From Bacteroides pyogenes (GTDB lineage Bacteria > Bacteroidota > Bacteroidia > Bacteroidales > Bacteroidaceae): 64,000 nucleotides of DNA. A model generated the notes under the pieces. The model saw nothing but the letters and a program-made list of their open reading frames with translations, was not told the origin of the DNA and made no database searches. This document shows positions 1 through 10,251 of the stretch, one piece after another (position 1 is the stretch's first letter; every line of letters starts with the position of its first letter). A program made the translations under genes and the position numbers. The stretch covers positions 1 to 64,000 of the forward strand of contig NZ_JACIDI010000003.1 of assembly GCF_014196225.1 (NCBI RefSeq), read 5' to 3'.

Positions 1-586
1 ACCATTCGTTTTGACAACATTTCAATGACCTCTTTAGTGTTTTCGAACCGACTTTTGCCGGTTCTATTGTTTGACTTTTAATTTTTCGGTAAAAAATTAC
101 CGAAGTATTGTATATGATAGATACTTAAAACCTAAATTAGAAATTGATCTGCGATATTAAGGACAAAATTCTTCCCGCAGGCTTTGAAGCGATACAATGT
201 ATATTGATAATTGTTGGTAATATTGAAAGAGAGAGAGTTTTTCTATATTTTACAAGCATTTACTTTAAATGCACTTTTTTATCACCAAAACCTATTGTAA
301 TATCAAAATAAATAAATATAACTATTTTTCTATTCATAAATCTGCATATTCAGGAATAATTTATTCGTTTTGATTATTCATAATGTCATAAGTTACAAGG
401 TGAATGATTTCATTTGCAAATAATAAATGTGCTATAAAACATATAATATTGTTTTAATATATCATTTTGCTACAATATCAACCTTTTTTTATTAAAAAAA
501 TTGTTTGTTTCATTTTTATTAATATATTTGCATTTTGTTAGAGTAAAGAAACAATTAATGTAAGGTTTAACTTTAAGAGAGAATTT
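1..586. other. AT-rich leader region without a recognisable gene
   Basis: No credible reading frame is seen before the SusC start. The stretch is very AT-rich. A perfect 8-bp inverted repeat with a four-A loop lies at 85-104 and may end a gene outside the window. The last 90 bases carry the SusC promoter. No sigma or anti-sigma gene, which often precedes SusC genes, is visible. Confidence 0.6.
501..530 (+). promoter_or_regulatory. Bacteroides-type promoter of the SusC/SusD pair
   Basis: The -7 element TATATTTG at 523-530 matches the Bacteroides consensus TAnnTTTG exactly, with TTG at 501-503 nineteen bases upstream. The predicted transcript starts near 537, giving a leader of about 50 bases. 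Confidence 0.7.
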
Positions 587-3500
587 ATGAAAAGAAAATT
601 AATGCTGTTGTTGGCTTGCCTTTTTGTAGGTATAGGCCTGGTAACTGCCCAGACACAGAAGGTCACAGGTGTTGTGATTTCCGAAGAAGATGGGCAGCCA
701 GTTGTTGGTGCCTCCGTATTAGTAAAAGGTACTTCTCAAGGTACGATTACTGATATGAATGGTAATTTTACTTTGCCCAATGTACCAAGTTCCGCAAAGA
801 CTTTGCAGGTTTCGTATGTGGGTATGCAGACACAGGAGGTGGTAATTAAACCAACAGTGAAAGTGATACTTAAGCCAGACTCTAAGATGTTGGATGAACT
901 GGTTGTAGTGGGCTATGGAGTAACCTCCAAAAAAGATTTGACGGGAGCTGTGGCTACGGTATCTGCTGAAAAAATTAAGAATGAGCCGGTGCTTTCTGTT
1001 GGTCAGGCATTGCAGGGTAAGACTGCCGGTTTACAAGTAGTTAGTACAGGTGGGCGTGCCGGAGATGGTACTCAAATCAGTTTGCGTGGCAATGGATCTC
1101 TAAGAGCATCCAATGATGTACTATATGTGATCGATGGAGTTCCACAAGACAATATGAACAACGTGGCTCCTCAGGATATCCGTAGCATCAGTGTCTTGAA
1201 AGATGCTGCTTCGACTGCTATATATGGCTCGCGAGCATCTAATGGTGTGGTGCTGATTGAAACAAAGAAAGGAAATTATAGTCAGCCTACTACGGTTAAT
1301 GTGAATAGTTATTACGGGATACAAAACATTATCAAGAAACCAAAATTGTTGAATGCAGCTGAGTACAAGAAAGTTATGGATGCTTCTCGTATCAATTATG
1401 AGAAAGATATTGCTGCGGGTCTGTTGGATGGACCTAAAGATCCCACTACGCTGACTCCGCTTCCTGAAAGTCGTCACGATATTGACTGGTTAAAGCTTGT
1501 GTTGCGTGATAACGCAAGTATTCAAAATCACCAAATAAGTGTAACAAGTGGTGGAGAAACAACTAAGGCTTATTTATCGGGAAACTTGTTTATGCAGGAC
1601 GGTATAGTAAAACAAGATTCTTATACAGCTGCCAGATTACGCGCCAATTTGGAGCAAAAAATCAATAAGTATGTAACGGTTGGCTTGAATGCTAACTTCA
1701 CTTACTCAAAATCCAAACCATTTGCTGACGATAACAATATTTATCAGCCCTACTCAAAGGCTTTGCAGGCACGTCCTGATGTACCGCCGACAGATGAAAA
1801 TGGGAAGATTATTGACTATAATTTTGTAAATCCTTTGTTCGGATTCCAACGTCAGGTAACCAATATCTGGCAAAACACAGGAGGAAACCTTTACTTAAAC
1901 GTTACTCCATTCGAGGGACTTGTATGGCGCTCTGCATATAGTGGAACTATTCGTAATAGACGCTATAATAGGTACGATGCGCCCAACACACGTCGCGGAT
2001 TGAATGGCGATGGGCAGCCGACCGGGTATGGCTACTACGGCACTGACAATGATAGGGATTATCAAATTGAGAACACGATTACTTATAGCGATAGTTTCTT
2101 TAATGAAAGATTGAAATTAAATTTCTTGTTGGGACATTCTTTCCAGAACTGGGATTATGAAGATTCCTATGTAGCAGGAGAGAAATTTCCATCGGACGAC
2201 TTGCGCTGGCTCGTATCTGCCGGAGAGATTAACAAAGGACGCAGCTATATCAAATCAATGGCTATTGAATCTTATTTCACTCGTTTGCAGTTGAATTGGG
2301 ATGAAAAATACCATTTGATGATGTCTATACGTCGTGATGCCTCTTCTAAATTTACCAAAGAAAATAATGCAGGCTATTTCCCCGCGATTTCTGCCGGTTG
2401 GACAATATCTAATGAGGACTTTTTCAATAAAAAAGTGGTTACAGACTTGAAGCTGAGAGCTTCTTTCGGCTATACCGGTAATCAGTCTGGTGTGTCTTAT
2501 GCATCCGGACAAAATCTGATAGTTGGGGGAGAGAATTATAACTTGCAGCCGGGACTTGCTGCTACCGATATTTTTAATCCTGATTTGACTTGGGAAAAAG
2601 GACGTTCTGTAAATATCGGATTCGACATGAAGTTATTGGATAGAGTCAGTATCGGGTTTGATTACTATGACAAGAGGACCGAGTCTCTGCTCAACCGCAT
2701 AAATGTACCTCAAGAGTCGGGCTTCAGGACAATGATGGCTAATGTTGGTAATATCTCTAACAAAGGTTTTGAGCTGACAGTAGATGCCAATATTTTTGAC
2801 CGTAAGGAACTCAAGTGGACCGTGGGAGCCAATTTCTCTTACAATAAAAATAAAGTTATCAGCATAGGAACCGAAGCCGGACAATATACTACAGGATTTG
2901 TTTCTATCGTAAAAGAAGGGGAAAGTCTGGGTTCATTTACTTTGTACGAAGCTCAGGGAGTGGCTAAGGAAAAATATGTTTATAAAGATAAAGACGGGAA
3001 AGACGGGAAAGTCGTGTTGCCGGGAGATATGATCTATGTAGATCAGAATCAAGATGGTAAGATAGACGATGCTGACAAGAAAGTGTTTGGCGGAGGTATT
3101 GCTCCTGTTTATGGCGGCTTCAATACGAGGCTGGATTACAAAGGATTCGATTTTGCCCTCAGCGGTCAATATTCGATTGGCAAACGGGTGTATGCTTTCT
3201 ATAAAAAAGATGCATTGAACGGTGGGGCTACAGGTGCTCCTTCTTATTCTTACAACATGTATAAAGAGATGCTTGGCTATTGGACACCGGAGAATACATC
3301 AACCAACATTCCACGTCCTCACATGTCGGCAGCTATTTCTGCCTGGAATATGGAGCATTCATCTCGCTTCTTGGAAAAAGCAGATTATCTGAGAATTTCT
3401 GAAATCACATTGGGGTATGACTTGAAATCGATCAAAGCTTTAAAACTTGGGTTTATCAAATCATTACGCGTGTATGTGCAAGGACGTAACTTATTCACGT

Positions 3501-3661
3501 TTACGCCTTACTCTACCGGAGACCCGGAAACCTCTTACGTAGACCAGACAGCGGAAAACAGCCAAGACGTTTCAGACGGAATGAAGGTTCAGGCCGGTGT
3601 AGATTTGGGTGGTCTGCCTAATACCAAGTCTGTTGTTTTTGGATTAAATCTTACATTCTAA
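587..3661 (+). CDS. SusC-family TonB-dependent outer-membrane transporter
   Basis: 1024 residues, normal for SusC. A signal peptide covers residues 1-22. A carboxypeptidase-regulatory-like domain follows (about 25-95), then the SusC signature DELVVVGYG at 103-111, a plug domain (about 110-225) and a long beta-barrel ending in an aromatic-rich strand (LNLTF). An acidic DQNQDGKIDDAD loop typical of the family lies near residue 818. There is no N-terminal STN signalling domain, so direct anti-sigma signalling is unlikely. Family knowledge: SusC forms the TonB-driven channel under a SusD lid and imports glycans or other nutrients. The substrate cannot be read here because no degradative enzyme is adjacent. 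The SusD gene follows after 12 bases. Confidence 0.96.
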   Translation: MKRKLMLLLACLFVGIGLVTAQTQKVTGVVISEEDGQPVVGASVLVKGTSQGTITDMNGNFTLPNVPSSAKTLQVSYVGMQTQEVVIKPTVKVILKPDSKMLDELVVVGYGVTSKKDLTGAVATVSAEKIKNEPVLSVGQALQGKTAGLQVVSTGGRAGDGTQISLRGNGSLRASNDVLYVIDGVPQDNMNNVAPQDIRSISVLKDAASTAIYGSRASNGVVLIETKKGNYSQPTTVNVNSYYGIQNIIKKPKLLNAAEYKKVMDASRINYEKDIAAGLLDGPKDPTTLTPLPESRHDIDWLKLVLRDNASIQNHQISVTSGGETTKAYLSGNLFMQDGIVKQDSYTAARLRANLEQKINKYVTVGLNANFTYSKSKPFADDNNIYQPYSKALQARPDVPPTDENGKIIDYNFVNPLFGFQRQVTNIWQNTGGNLYLNVTPFEGLVWRSAYSGTIRNRRYNRYDAPNTRRGLNGDGQPTGYGYYGTDNDRDYQIENTITYSDSFFNERLKLNFLLGHSFQNWDYEDSYVAGEKFPSDDLRWLVSAGEINKGRSYIKSMAIESYFTRLQLNWDEKYHLMMSIRRDASSKFTKENNAGYFPAISAGWTISNEDFFNKKVVTDLKLRASFGYTGNQSGVSYASGQNLIVGGENYNLQPGLAATDIFNPDLTWEKGRSVNIGFDMKLLDRVSIGFDYYDKRTESLLNRINVPQESGFRTMMANVGNISNKGFELTVDANIFDRKELKWTVGANFSYNKNKVISIGTEAGQYTTGFVSIVKEGESLGSFTLYEAQGVAKEKYVYKDKDGKDGKVVLPGDMIYVDQNQDGKIDDADKKVFGGGIAPVYGGFNTRLDYKGFDFALSGQYSIGKRVYAFYKKDALNGGATGAPSYSYNMYKEMLGYWTPENTSTNIPRPHMSAAISAWNMEHSSRFLEKADYLRISEITLGYDLKSIKALKLGFIKSLRVYVQGRNLFTFTPYSTGDPETSYVDQTAENSQDVSDGMKVQAGVDLGGLPNTKSVVFGLNLTF

Positions 3662-3673
3662 AAAAGATCATTT

Positions 3674-4864
3674 ATGAAAAAGATAAAAAACATCATATAT
3701 GCGTTGGCATTAATAAGTACCATCGCTTCGTGCGAGCAGAAATTGGATATCCCATCCCAGGCTTCGCTTTCTGCAAACGCACCTTTGTCTCAACAAGATG
3801 TAGATCGCTTATTGAACGGACTTTATAAAAAAGTTCGGCATCCGAATGGTTATGGCTATTTCAGTATCATGAATACGGAAATAATGGCCGACAACTATAA
3901 ACCCGTAAAGTTTCAATGGTTTCAGGTGCGCTTTTTGTATGAGCATACCGTTCCGGCATCTGACATTTTGCTGAGTTACTATTATGCAGATTATTATGCC
4001 GGTATCGATCGTGCCAATACGATATTGAAGGTTCCTACTGCAACTGACGACCAAAAGGGTAAGGCGCGGGTATGTAGGGCTTATACTTACTTAAGGCTTT
4101 TTGATTTGTTTGAACGGGTTCCATTGATTGATGAAAACTATGACAGAAAACCCATTGCTCCCTCGTCTAAAGAAGAAGTTTTGAACTTTATTATTAACGA
4201 CCTGAAGTTTGCCAAAGAGCATTGTCGTGCATTTGATAAAAATAATGTGACTCTTTCTCAACAGTTTCCAACTAAAGAAGCTGCAACGGCTATGTTGGCA
4301 CGTGTTTATAGAATAGCCGGTAATTTGCAACAGGCTGCTAAAGAAGCAGAAGAGGTCATTGCTACCGGAAAGTTTTCGCTGGCTGAGAATCCGTTGGAAC
4401 GTTCGAGTGAGGTTATCTTTATGTTTATCGGAACAAAAGCGGAAGAAGTAGGTAGCTGGGGATGGATTATGAGTCCGATGGCTAAAAACTGGAACTGCTT
4501 TGCTGCCGCCGACGCTGTAACAGCTCTTGTGAAGGATGGTGATACGCGAAAAGTTTTATTTGACTTTGAGGGAAAAGACGCCAATGGTGGCTATATTTAC
4601 TCTAAAAAATATAAAACTGATGATAATTCGGATTTGTTGGTGTCGCGTATTGCCGAAATGTATCTGATTTCTGCAGAGGCGGGTAATAACGCCCGTCTGG
4701 CTGAGTTTCAGAAGGCTCGAAAATCATCGTTGACATTGGCCGAAGAACGTCGTCTGGAAATGTCTTTCGAATGGACCAGATGGCAGGACCTGAAGCTTGA
4801 AGGTGAAAAATATGTTCTTCCCTATCCTGAAAGAGCCGTGCAATCCAATCCTCTATTAAAGTAA
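3674..4864 (+). CDS. SusD-like nutrient-binding outer-membrane lipoprotein (short)
   Basis: Residues 1-20 form a lipoprotein signal ending in a cysteine (IASCEQ). The N-terminal part has the helical TPR-like SusD core (for example DYYAGIDRANTIL and CRAYTYLRLFDLFERVPL). The C-terminus has the family pattern EERRLEMSFEWTRWQDL. At 396 residues it is clearly shorter than the usual 480-600. The missing length seems to come from the middle and C-terminal ligand-binding region, while both ends are intact, so this looks like a compact variant and not a pseudogene. It is cotranscribed with SusC and would be the lid of that transporter. The ligand is unknown. Confidence 0.9.
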   Translation: MKKIKNIIYALALISTIASCEQKLDIPSQASLSANAPLSQQDVDRLLNGLYKKVRHPNGYGYFSIMNTEIMADNYKPVKFQWFQVRFLYEHTVPASDILLSYYYADYYAGIDRANTILKVPTATDDQKGKARVCRAYTYLRLFDLFERVPLIDENYDRKPIAPSSKEEVLNFIINDLKFAKEHCRAFDKNNVTLSQQFPTKEAATAMLARVYRIAGNLQQAAKEAEEVIATGKFSLAENPLERSSEVIFMFIGTKAEEVGSWGWIMSPMAKNWNCFAAADAVTALVKDGDTRKVLFDFEGKDANGGYIYSKKYKTDDNSDLLVSRIAEMYLISAEAGNNARLAEFQKARKSSLTLAEERRLEMSFEWTRWQDLKLEGEKYVLPYPERAVQSNPLLK

Positions 4865-4881
4865 ATTTTAACATATGATAG

Positions 4882-4917
4882 AAACGGGCTGTCTCTGATT
4901 TGAGATTAGCCCGTTTT
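4882..4917 (+). terminator. Rho-independent-type terminator after the SusD gene
   Basis: A 9-bp stem (AAACGGGCT with AGCCCGTTT) encloses a second small stem (TCTC with GAGA) and ends in a T-rich run. It lies 18 bases after the SusD stop. Confidence 0.75.
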
Positions 4918-4933
4918 GTCGTTTAATGAGCTA

Positions 4934-4965
4934 TTTGTTTTTATCGCTGAATTTCTATACTTTTG
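4934..4965 (+). promoter_or_regulatory. Promoter of hflX
   Basis: TTTG at 4934-4937, a 20-base spacer and TACTTTTG at 4958-4965 fit the Bacteroides promoter. The predicted start near 4972 leaves a leader of about 105 bases to the chosen ATG. Confidence 0.65.
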
Positions 4966-5076
4966 TCTGAAATTTAGCATTTTCTGTTGTCGGTCTGTGA
5001 ATTTCAGGTGATGATGTGGTGTAGGCCACAGCTTGCTGACAAGGGCTTTGCTTATTTATATAATCAGAAAGAACGA

Positions 5077-6336
5077 ATGAAAGAATTTGTAATATCCGAA
5101 GCTAAAGTGGAGACCGCCGTGCTGGTGGGGCTTATCACCCAGACACAAGACGAACGTAAGACGAATGAATATCTGGACGAATTGGCTTTCCTTGCCGAAA
5201 CGGCCGGAGCTGAGGTGGTGAAAAGATTTACGCAAAGGTTGCCGACAGCTAATTCGGTGACTTATGTGGGAAAAGGAAAACTGGATGAGATAAAGCAATA
5301 TATACTTAACGAGGAGGAAGAGGAGCGGGAAGTAGGGATGGTCATTTTCGATGACGAACTTTCAGCGAAACAAATTCGTAATATTGAAGCTGAACTGAAA
5401 GTAAAAATTCTCGATAGGACTTCGCTGATTCTTGATATATTCGCCATGCGCGCACAAACGGCAAATGCCAAAACTCAAGTGGAGTTGGCGCAATATAAAT
5501 ATATGTTGCCGCGCTTGCAGCGTTTATGGACGCACTTGGAACGCCAGAGCGGCGGATCGGGTAGCGGTAGCGGGAAAGGAGGTTCTGTCGGTTTGCGCGG
5601 ACCGGGTGAAACACAGCTTGAGATGGACCGCCGTATTATCTTAAACCGTATGTCGTTGCTGAAAGAGCGTTTGGTAGAAATAGACAAACAAAAAGCCACG
5701 CAACGTAAAAATCGCGGACGGATGATTCGTGTGGCATTGGTAGGCTATACCAATGTAGGCAAATCTACTATGATGAATCTGCTGTCGAAGAGCGAAGTTT
5801 TTGCTGAGAATAAGTTGTTTGCTACACTGGATACCACCGTGCGCAAAGTGATTATCGATAACCTTCCTTTCCTATTGTCCGATACGGTAGGCTTTATTCG
5901 TAAACTGCCGACTGACTTAGTGGATTCTTTTAAATCTACATTGGATGAGGTGAGGGAGGCCGACCTGCTTGTGCATGTGGTAGATATTTCGCACCCCGGA
6001 TTTGAGGAGCAAATTGAGATTGTGAATAAAACTTTGGCTGACATCGGAGGTGGCGGAAAGCCTATGATTCTCGTTTTTAACAAGATAGATGCTTATACTT
6101 ATATAGAAAAAGCTCCTGACGACCTTACCCCCCCGACAAAAGAAAACTTAACACTCGAAGATCTGATGAAGACATGGATGGCTAAAATGGAGGATAGCTG
6201 CCTTTTTATTTCCGCCCGTGACAGAATCCATATAGATGAACTGAAAAGTGTTGTTTACAAAAGAGTGAAAGAATTGCACGTTCAGAAATATCCCTATAAC
6301 GATTTTCTTTATCAGATTTACGACGAGGAAGAGTAA
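5077..6336 (+). CDS. hflX: GTPase HflX
   Basis: 419 residues from the ATG at 5077. The frame is open from a TTG at 4987, but the added 30 residues do not look like family sequence, whereas MKEFVISEAK is the usual Bacteroides start. The HflX N-terminal domain is followed by a Gly/Ser-rich linker and RGPGETQLE, then a GTPase domain with G1 GYTNVGKST, G3 DTVG and G4 NKID. Family knowledge: HflX binds the large ribosomal subunit and splits stalled or stressed ribosomes. The C-terminal extension is short. Confidence 0.95.
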   Translation: MKEFVISEAKVETAVLVGLITQTQDERKTNEYLDELAFLAETAGAEVVKRFTQRLPTANSVTYVGKGKLDEIKQYILNEEEEEREVGMVIFDDELSAKQIRNIEAELKVKILDRTSLILDIFAMRAQTANAKTQVELAQYKYMLPRLQRLWTHLERQSGGSGSGSGKGGSVGLRGPGETQLEMDRRIILNRMSLLKERLVEIDKQKATQRKNRGRMIRVALVGYTNVGKSTMMNLLSKSEVFAENKLFATLDTTVRKVIIDNLPFLLSDTVGFIRKLPTDLVDSFKSTLDEVREADLLVHVVDISHPGFEEQIEIVNKTLADIGGGGKPMILVFNKIDAYTYIEKAPDDLTPPTKENLTLEDLMKTWMAKMEDSCLFISARDRIHIDELKSVVYKRVKELHVQKYPYNDFLYQIYDEEE

Positions 6337-6396
6337 TAATTGATAGGTCGCTCATGTGAATGGGAGAACGGCGTATCCATACATTATATATCCGTT

Positions 6397-8391
6397 ATGA
6401 AAGATTATCGCAGGTTGACTGAAGATGAAGTTCTTCAGTTAAAGAGTCAATCATGTCTGGCTGATGATTGGGGAAAAGTTTTGGTAGCCAATGGATTCAA
6501 TGGTGAGTATGTGCATCATACCCGTTTCTCCGGAGAAGTAAAATTAGGCGTATTTGATGCGGATTTTACATTGCCCGGAGGTATTAGGAAACATTCGGGA
6601 TTACGGCATGTTACGTTGCATAATGTAACGGTGGGAGACAACTGCTGCATTGAGAATATACAAAATTATATTGCCAATTATGAGATTGGCAATGACACGT
6701 TTATCGAAAATGTAGATATCATTCTGGTAGACGGAGTAAGCACTTTCGGTAATGGGGTGGAAGTGTCGGTACTCAACGAAACAGGAGGGCGGGAAGTTTT
6801 GATCAATGATAAGCTGTCGGCGCATCAGGCATATATTCTAGCGCTTTACCGGCATCGTCCGGAGTTGATTAACCGTATGAAAGCAATTACGGACTATTAT
6901 TCTAATAAGCATGCTTCGACCGTAGGTAGCATAGGCAACCATGTAATGATTGTAAATGCCGGATCGATAAAAAATGTCCGGATAGGTGATTATTGCCATA
7001 TTTGCGGAACCAGCCGTCTTTCCAACGGAAGTATCAACAGTAACGTAACAGCTCCCGTGCATTTGGGGCATGGAGTGATTTGCGACGATTTTATTATTTC
7101 TTCCGGTTCCGATGTGGACGATGGGACGATGTTAACTCGTTGTTTTGTAGGACAAGCTTGCAAGTTGGGGCATAATTATTCGGCTTCAGATTCTTTATTC
7201 TTTAGTAACTGCCAAGGGGAAAACGGTGAGGCGTGCGCTATTTTTGCCGGTCCTTTTACCGTGACACATCATAAGTCCACTTTGCTCATTGCCGGGATGT
7301 TCTCCTTTATGAACGCAGGTTCGGGATCAAATCAGAGCAATCATATGTATAAATTGGGCCCTATTCATCAGGGTACAATGGAAAGAGGAGCGAAGACAAC
7401 TTCTGATTCGTACATTTTGTGGCCGGCACGTGTGGGGGCTTTCTCATTGGTGATGGGACGCCATGTGAATCATGCCGACACTTCCAATCTTCCTTTCTCA
7501 TATTTGATTGAACAACAAAATACAACTTATTTGGTTCCCGGAGTGAATTTGAGAAGTGTGGGTACTATCCGCGATGCTCAGAAATGGCCGAAACGGGATA
7601 ATCGGAAAGATCCGAATTGTTTGGATCACATTAATTATAACCTGCTGAGTCCTTATACAATCCAAAAAATGTTCAAAGGACGCGCTATCCTGAAAGAGTT
7701 GAAACGTGTTTCGGGCGAAACATCCGAGATTTATTCTTTTCAGAGCGCCAAAATTAAGAATTCTTCTTTGAACAATGGAATTAGGTTGTACGAAATAGCG
7801 ATTCATAAGTTTCTCGGAAACTCAATTATTAAACGCTTGGAAGGAATGAACTTTCGAACTGATGAAGAGATCCGCCGGCGTCTGAAACCGGATACGCAAA
7901 TCGGTATGGGCGAATGGGTGGATATCTCGGGGTTGATAGCTCCTAAAAGTGAAATAGACCGTTTGCTTGATGGTATAGAGGATGGCTCTATCAATCGTTT
8001 GAAATCGATCAATAATAGTTTTGCAAAAATGCATGAAAACTATTATACTTATGAATGGACTTGGGCATATCATAAGATACAGGAGTTCTATGGGGTGGAT
8101 CCGGACAAGATAACGGCTGAAGATATAATCGCCATTGTGAAAACTTGGAAAGAGTCTGTCGTCGGGTTAGACCATATGGTGTATGATGATGCACGTAAGG
8201 AGTTTTCTCTTTCTTCCATGACCGGATTTGGAGCTGATGGATCCCGGGATGAAATGAAGATGGATTTTGAACAGGTACGTGGAGACTTTGAGAGCAACCC
8301 GTTTGTAAAAGCCGTATTAGAGCACATTGAAGAGAAAACGGCATTGGGCGATGAACTGATCCGGCGGATCTCCGCTATTGCCAACGCATGA
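6397..8391 (+). CDS. DUF4954 family protein with left-handed beta-helix repeats
   Basis: 664 residues from ATG 6397. A TTG at 6340 would add 19 residues of unlikely sequence. The N-terminal two thirds contain hexapeptide-type repeats (for example VTVGDNCCIENI, IKNVRIGDYCHICG and VHLGHGVICDDF), the signature of left-handed beta-helix sugar-nucleotide or acyl transferases. The C-terminal third is helical and charged. I recognise it as the DUF4954 family common in Bacteroidetes, whose reaction is not established. It follows hflX by 60 bases, probably in one transcript. A cytosolic transferase or sugar-nucleotide enzyme is the best guess. No signal peptide is present. Confidence 0.85.
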   Translation: MKDYRRLTEDEVLQLKSQSCLADDWGKVLVANGFNGEYVHHTRFSGEVKLGVFDADFTLPGGIRKHSGLRHVTLHNVTVGDNCCIENIQNYIANYEIGNDTFIENVDIILVDGVSTFGNGVEVSVLNETGGREVLINDKLSAHQAYILALYRHRPELINRMKAITDYYSNKHASTVGSIGNHVMIVNAGSIKNVRIGDYCHICGTSRLSNGSINSNVTAPVHLGHGVICDDFIISSGSDVDDGTMLTRCFVGQACKLGHNYSASDSLFFSNCQGENGEACAIFAGPFTVTHHKSTLLIAGMFSFMNAGSGSNQSNHMYKLGPIHQGTMERGAKTTSDSYILWPARVGAFSLVMGRHVNHADTSNLPFSYLIEQQNTTYLVPGVNLRSVGTIRDAQKWPKRDNRKDPNCLDHINYNLLSPYTIQKMFKGRAILKELKRVSGETSEIYSFQSAKIKNSSLNNGIRLYEIAIHKFLGNSIIKRLEGMNFRTDEEIRRRLKPDTQIGMGEWVDISGLIAPKSEIDRLLDGIEDGSINRLKSINNSFAKMHENYYTYEWTWAYHKIQEFYGVDPDKITAEDIIAIVKTWKESVVGLDHMVYDDARKEFSLSSMTGFGADGSRDEMKMDFEQVRGDFESNPFVKAVLEHIEEKTALGDELIRRISAIANA

Positions 8392-8408
8392 AAAAAACGG
8401 CTTCTTCT

Positions 8409-8439
8409 GTTGATGAATCATTCTTAATCATTACCTTTG
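8409..8439 (+). promoter_or_regulatory. Promoter of the fumarase gene
   Basis: TACCTTTG at 8432-8439 is a full -7 match, with GTTG at 8409-8412 nineteen bases upstream. The predicted leader is about 28 bases. Confidence 0.7.
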
Positions 8440-8473
8440 TGTCACTAACTAACTTTACGTAATAAAAAAGCTT

Positions 8474-10111
8474 ATGGCAACACCTCCGTTTAAGTATCAG
8501 CCCATGTTCGAGAAAGGGAAAGATACGACCGAGTACTATCTGCTTACAAAAGACTATGTGTCGGTAAGCGAGTTTGAAGGGAAACCTGTTTTGAAAATTG
8601 AGAAAGAAGGCCTGACGGCAATGGCCAATGCCGCTTTCCGCGATGTGTCTTTTATGCTTCGTCGTTCGCACAACGAACAAGTGGCCAAGATTTTGAGCGA
8701 TCCGGAAGCCAGCGATAATGACAAATACGTTGCGCTGACTTTCTTGCGTAATGCGGAAGTAGCGGCAAAAGGGGTACTTCCTTTCTGCCAGGATACCGGT
8801 ACTGCCATTATTCACGGGGAAAAAGGGCAGCAGGTATGGACAGGCTATTGTGACGAAGAGGCCCTTTCGTTGGGAGTCTACAAGACTTATACCGAAGAAA
8901 ACTTGCGTTATTCGCAAAACGCACCGTTGAACATGTATGATGAGGTGAATACGAAGTGTAATTTGCCCGCACAAATCGACATCGAAGCTACAGAAGGGAT
9001 GGAGTATGAGTTTCTTTGTGTAACCAAAGGTGGCGGTTCGGCCAATAAAACATACTTGTATCAGGAAACAAAAGCGATCTTGAATTCTGCCACATTGGTA
9101 CCGTTTTTGGTAGAGAAGATGAAAACGTTAGGGACGGCTGCCTGTCCCCCTTATCATATCGCGTTTGTTATCGGCGGAACGTCGGCCGAGAAGAACTTGC
9201 TGACGGTAAAACTTGCCTCCACTCGTTTCTACGACAATTTGCCGACTACCGGAAATGAGTTCGGACGTGCTTTCCGAGATATCGAACTGGAAAAGCAGGT
9301 ATTGGAAGAGGCTCATAAGATCGGGCTGGGCGCTCAATTCGGCGGGAAATACCTGGCTCATGATGTTCGTATCATTCGTTTGCCGCGTCATGGAGCTTCT
9401 TGTCCGGTGGGATTGGGTGTTTCTTGTTCGGCCGACCGGAACATCAGATGTAAGATCGACAAAAATGGTATCTGGATTGAAAAACTGGATTCCAACCCGG
9501 GCAATCTGATTCCGGTCGAACTTCGCAATGCCGGTGAAGGTGATGCCGTGAAGATCGATCTGAACCGTCCGCTGCAGGAGATACTGAAAGAATTGACTAA
9601 ATATCCGGTAGCTACCCGTTTGTCGTTGAACGGTACGATTATTGTCGGTCGTGATATTGCTCATGCTAAGCTGAAAGAACGTTTGGACCGTGGTGAGGAC
9701 TTGCCGCAGTATATTAAGGACCATCCGATCTATTATGCCGGTCCGGCTAAAACTCCTTCCGGTATGGCTTGCGGGTCTATGGGCCCCACCACTGCGGGGC
9801 GTATGGACTCGTATGTCGGACTTTTCCAAAGCCATGGAGGGAGCTTGATTATGTTGGCAAAAGGCAACCGCAGCCAGCAGGTAACCGACGCTTGCCTGAA
9901 ATACGGCGGATTTTATCTGGGATCGATCGGCGGACCCGCTGCCATTCTGGCTCAGAATAATATCAAGAGCATTGAGTGTATGGAATACCCCGAGCTGGGT
10001 ATGGAGGCTATCTGGAAAATTGAAGTGGAGGACTTCCCGGCATTTATCTTGGTTGATGACAAAGGAAACGATTTTTTTAAACAGATAAAGCCGCGTTGCT
10101 CAAAGCAGTAA
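8474..10111 (+). CDS. fumA: Class I (iron-sulfur) fumarate hydratase
   Basis: 545 residues, the full length of a two-domain class I fumarase. It interconverts fumarate and malate in the reductive branch used by anaerobic Bacteroides to make succinate. The three expected cluster cysteines are visible in [19 protein letters not shown] and [10 protein letters not shown]. The C-terminal beta domain has the GPTTAGRMD and KGNRSQ motifs. The oxygen-sensitive 4Fe-4S enzyme fits an anaerobe. The gene stands alone with its own promoter and faces rsgA. The symbol follows the E. coli FumA/FumB class. Confidence 0.97.
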   Translation: MATPPFKYQPMFEKGKDTTEYYLLTKDYVSVSEFEGKPVLKIEKEGLTAMANAAFRDVSFMLRRSHNEQVAKILSDPEASDNDKYVALTFLRNAEVAAKGVLPFCQDTGTAIIHGEKGQQVWTGYCDEEALSLGVYKTYTEENLRYSQNAPLNMYDEVNTKCNLPAQIDIEATEGMEYEFLCVTKGGGSANKTYLYQETKAILNSATLVPFLVEKMKTLGTAACPPYHIAFVIGGTSAEKNLLTVKLASTRFYDNLPTTGNEFGRAFRDIELEKQVLEEAHKIGLGAQFGGKYLAHDVRIIRLPRHGASCPVGLGVSCSADRNIRCKIDKNGIWIEKLDSNPGNLIPVELRNAGEGDAVKIDLNRPLQEILKELTKYPVATRLSLNGTIIVGRDIAHAKLKERLDRGEDLPQYIKDHPIYYAGPAKTPSGMACGSMGPTTAGRMDSYVGLFQSHGGSLIMLAKGNRSQQVTDACLKYGGFYLGSIGGPAAILAQNNIKSIECMEYPELGMEAIWKIEVEDFPAFILVDDKGNDFFKQIKPRCSKQ

Positions 10112-10163
10112 AAGAAAAAAACTTATCAAGTAGCATTCGCTGATAAAAAATAATTGTAATACG

Positions 10164-10208
10164 AAGGGGGATTTGTCGCCTTGTGCACAAGTATCCCTTT
10201 GTTCTTTT
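10164..10208. terminator. Probable terminator between fumarase and rsgA
   Basis: An imperfect inverted repeat (AAGGGGGAT with ATCCCTTT) with an inner palindromic loop is followed by a T-rich stretch on the plus strand. It lies in the 140-base gap between convergent genes. Confidence 0.4.
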
Positions 10209-10251
10209 CTATATGAATATCGGTCACCGGCACTTTGGAAAAAAAGAGGGT

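Noticed and set aside
85..104. Perfect 8-bp inverted repeat as an invertible-promoter site
   Set aside because: Only one inverted pair with a four-base loop is present, and no second distant repeat or recombinase gene is in the window. A terminator of a gene outside the window is more likely.
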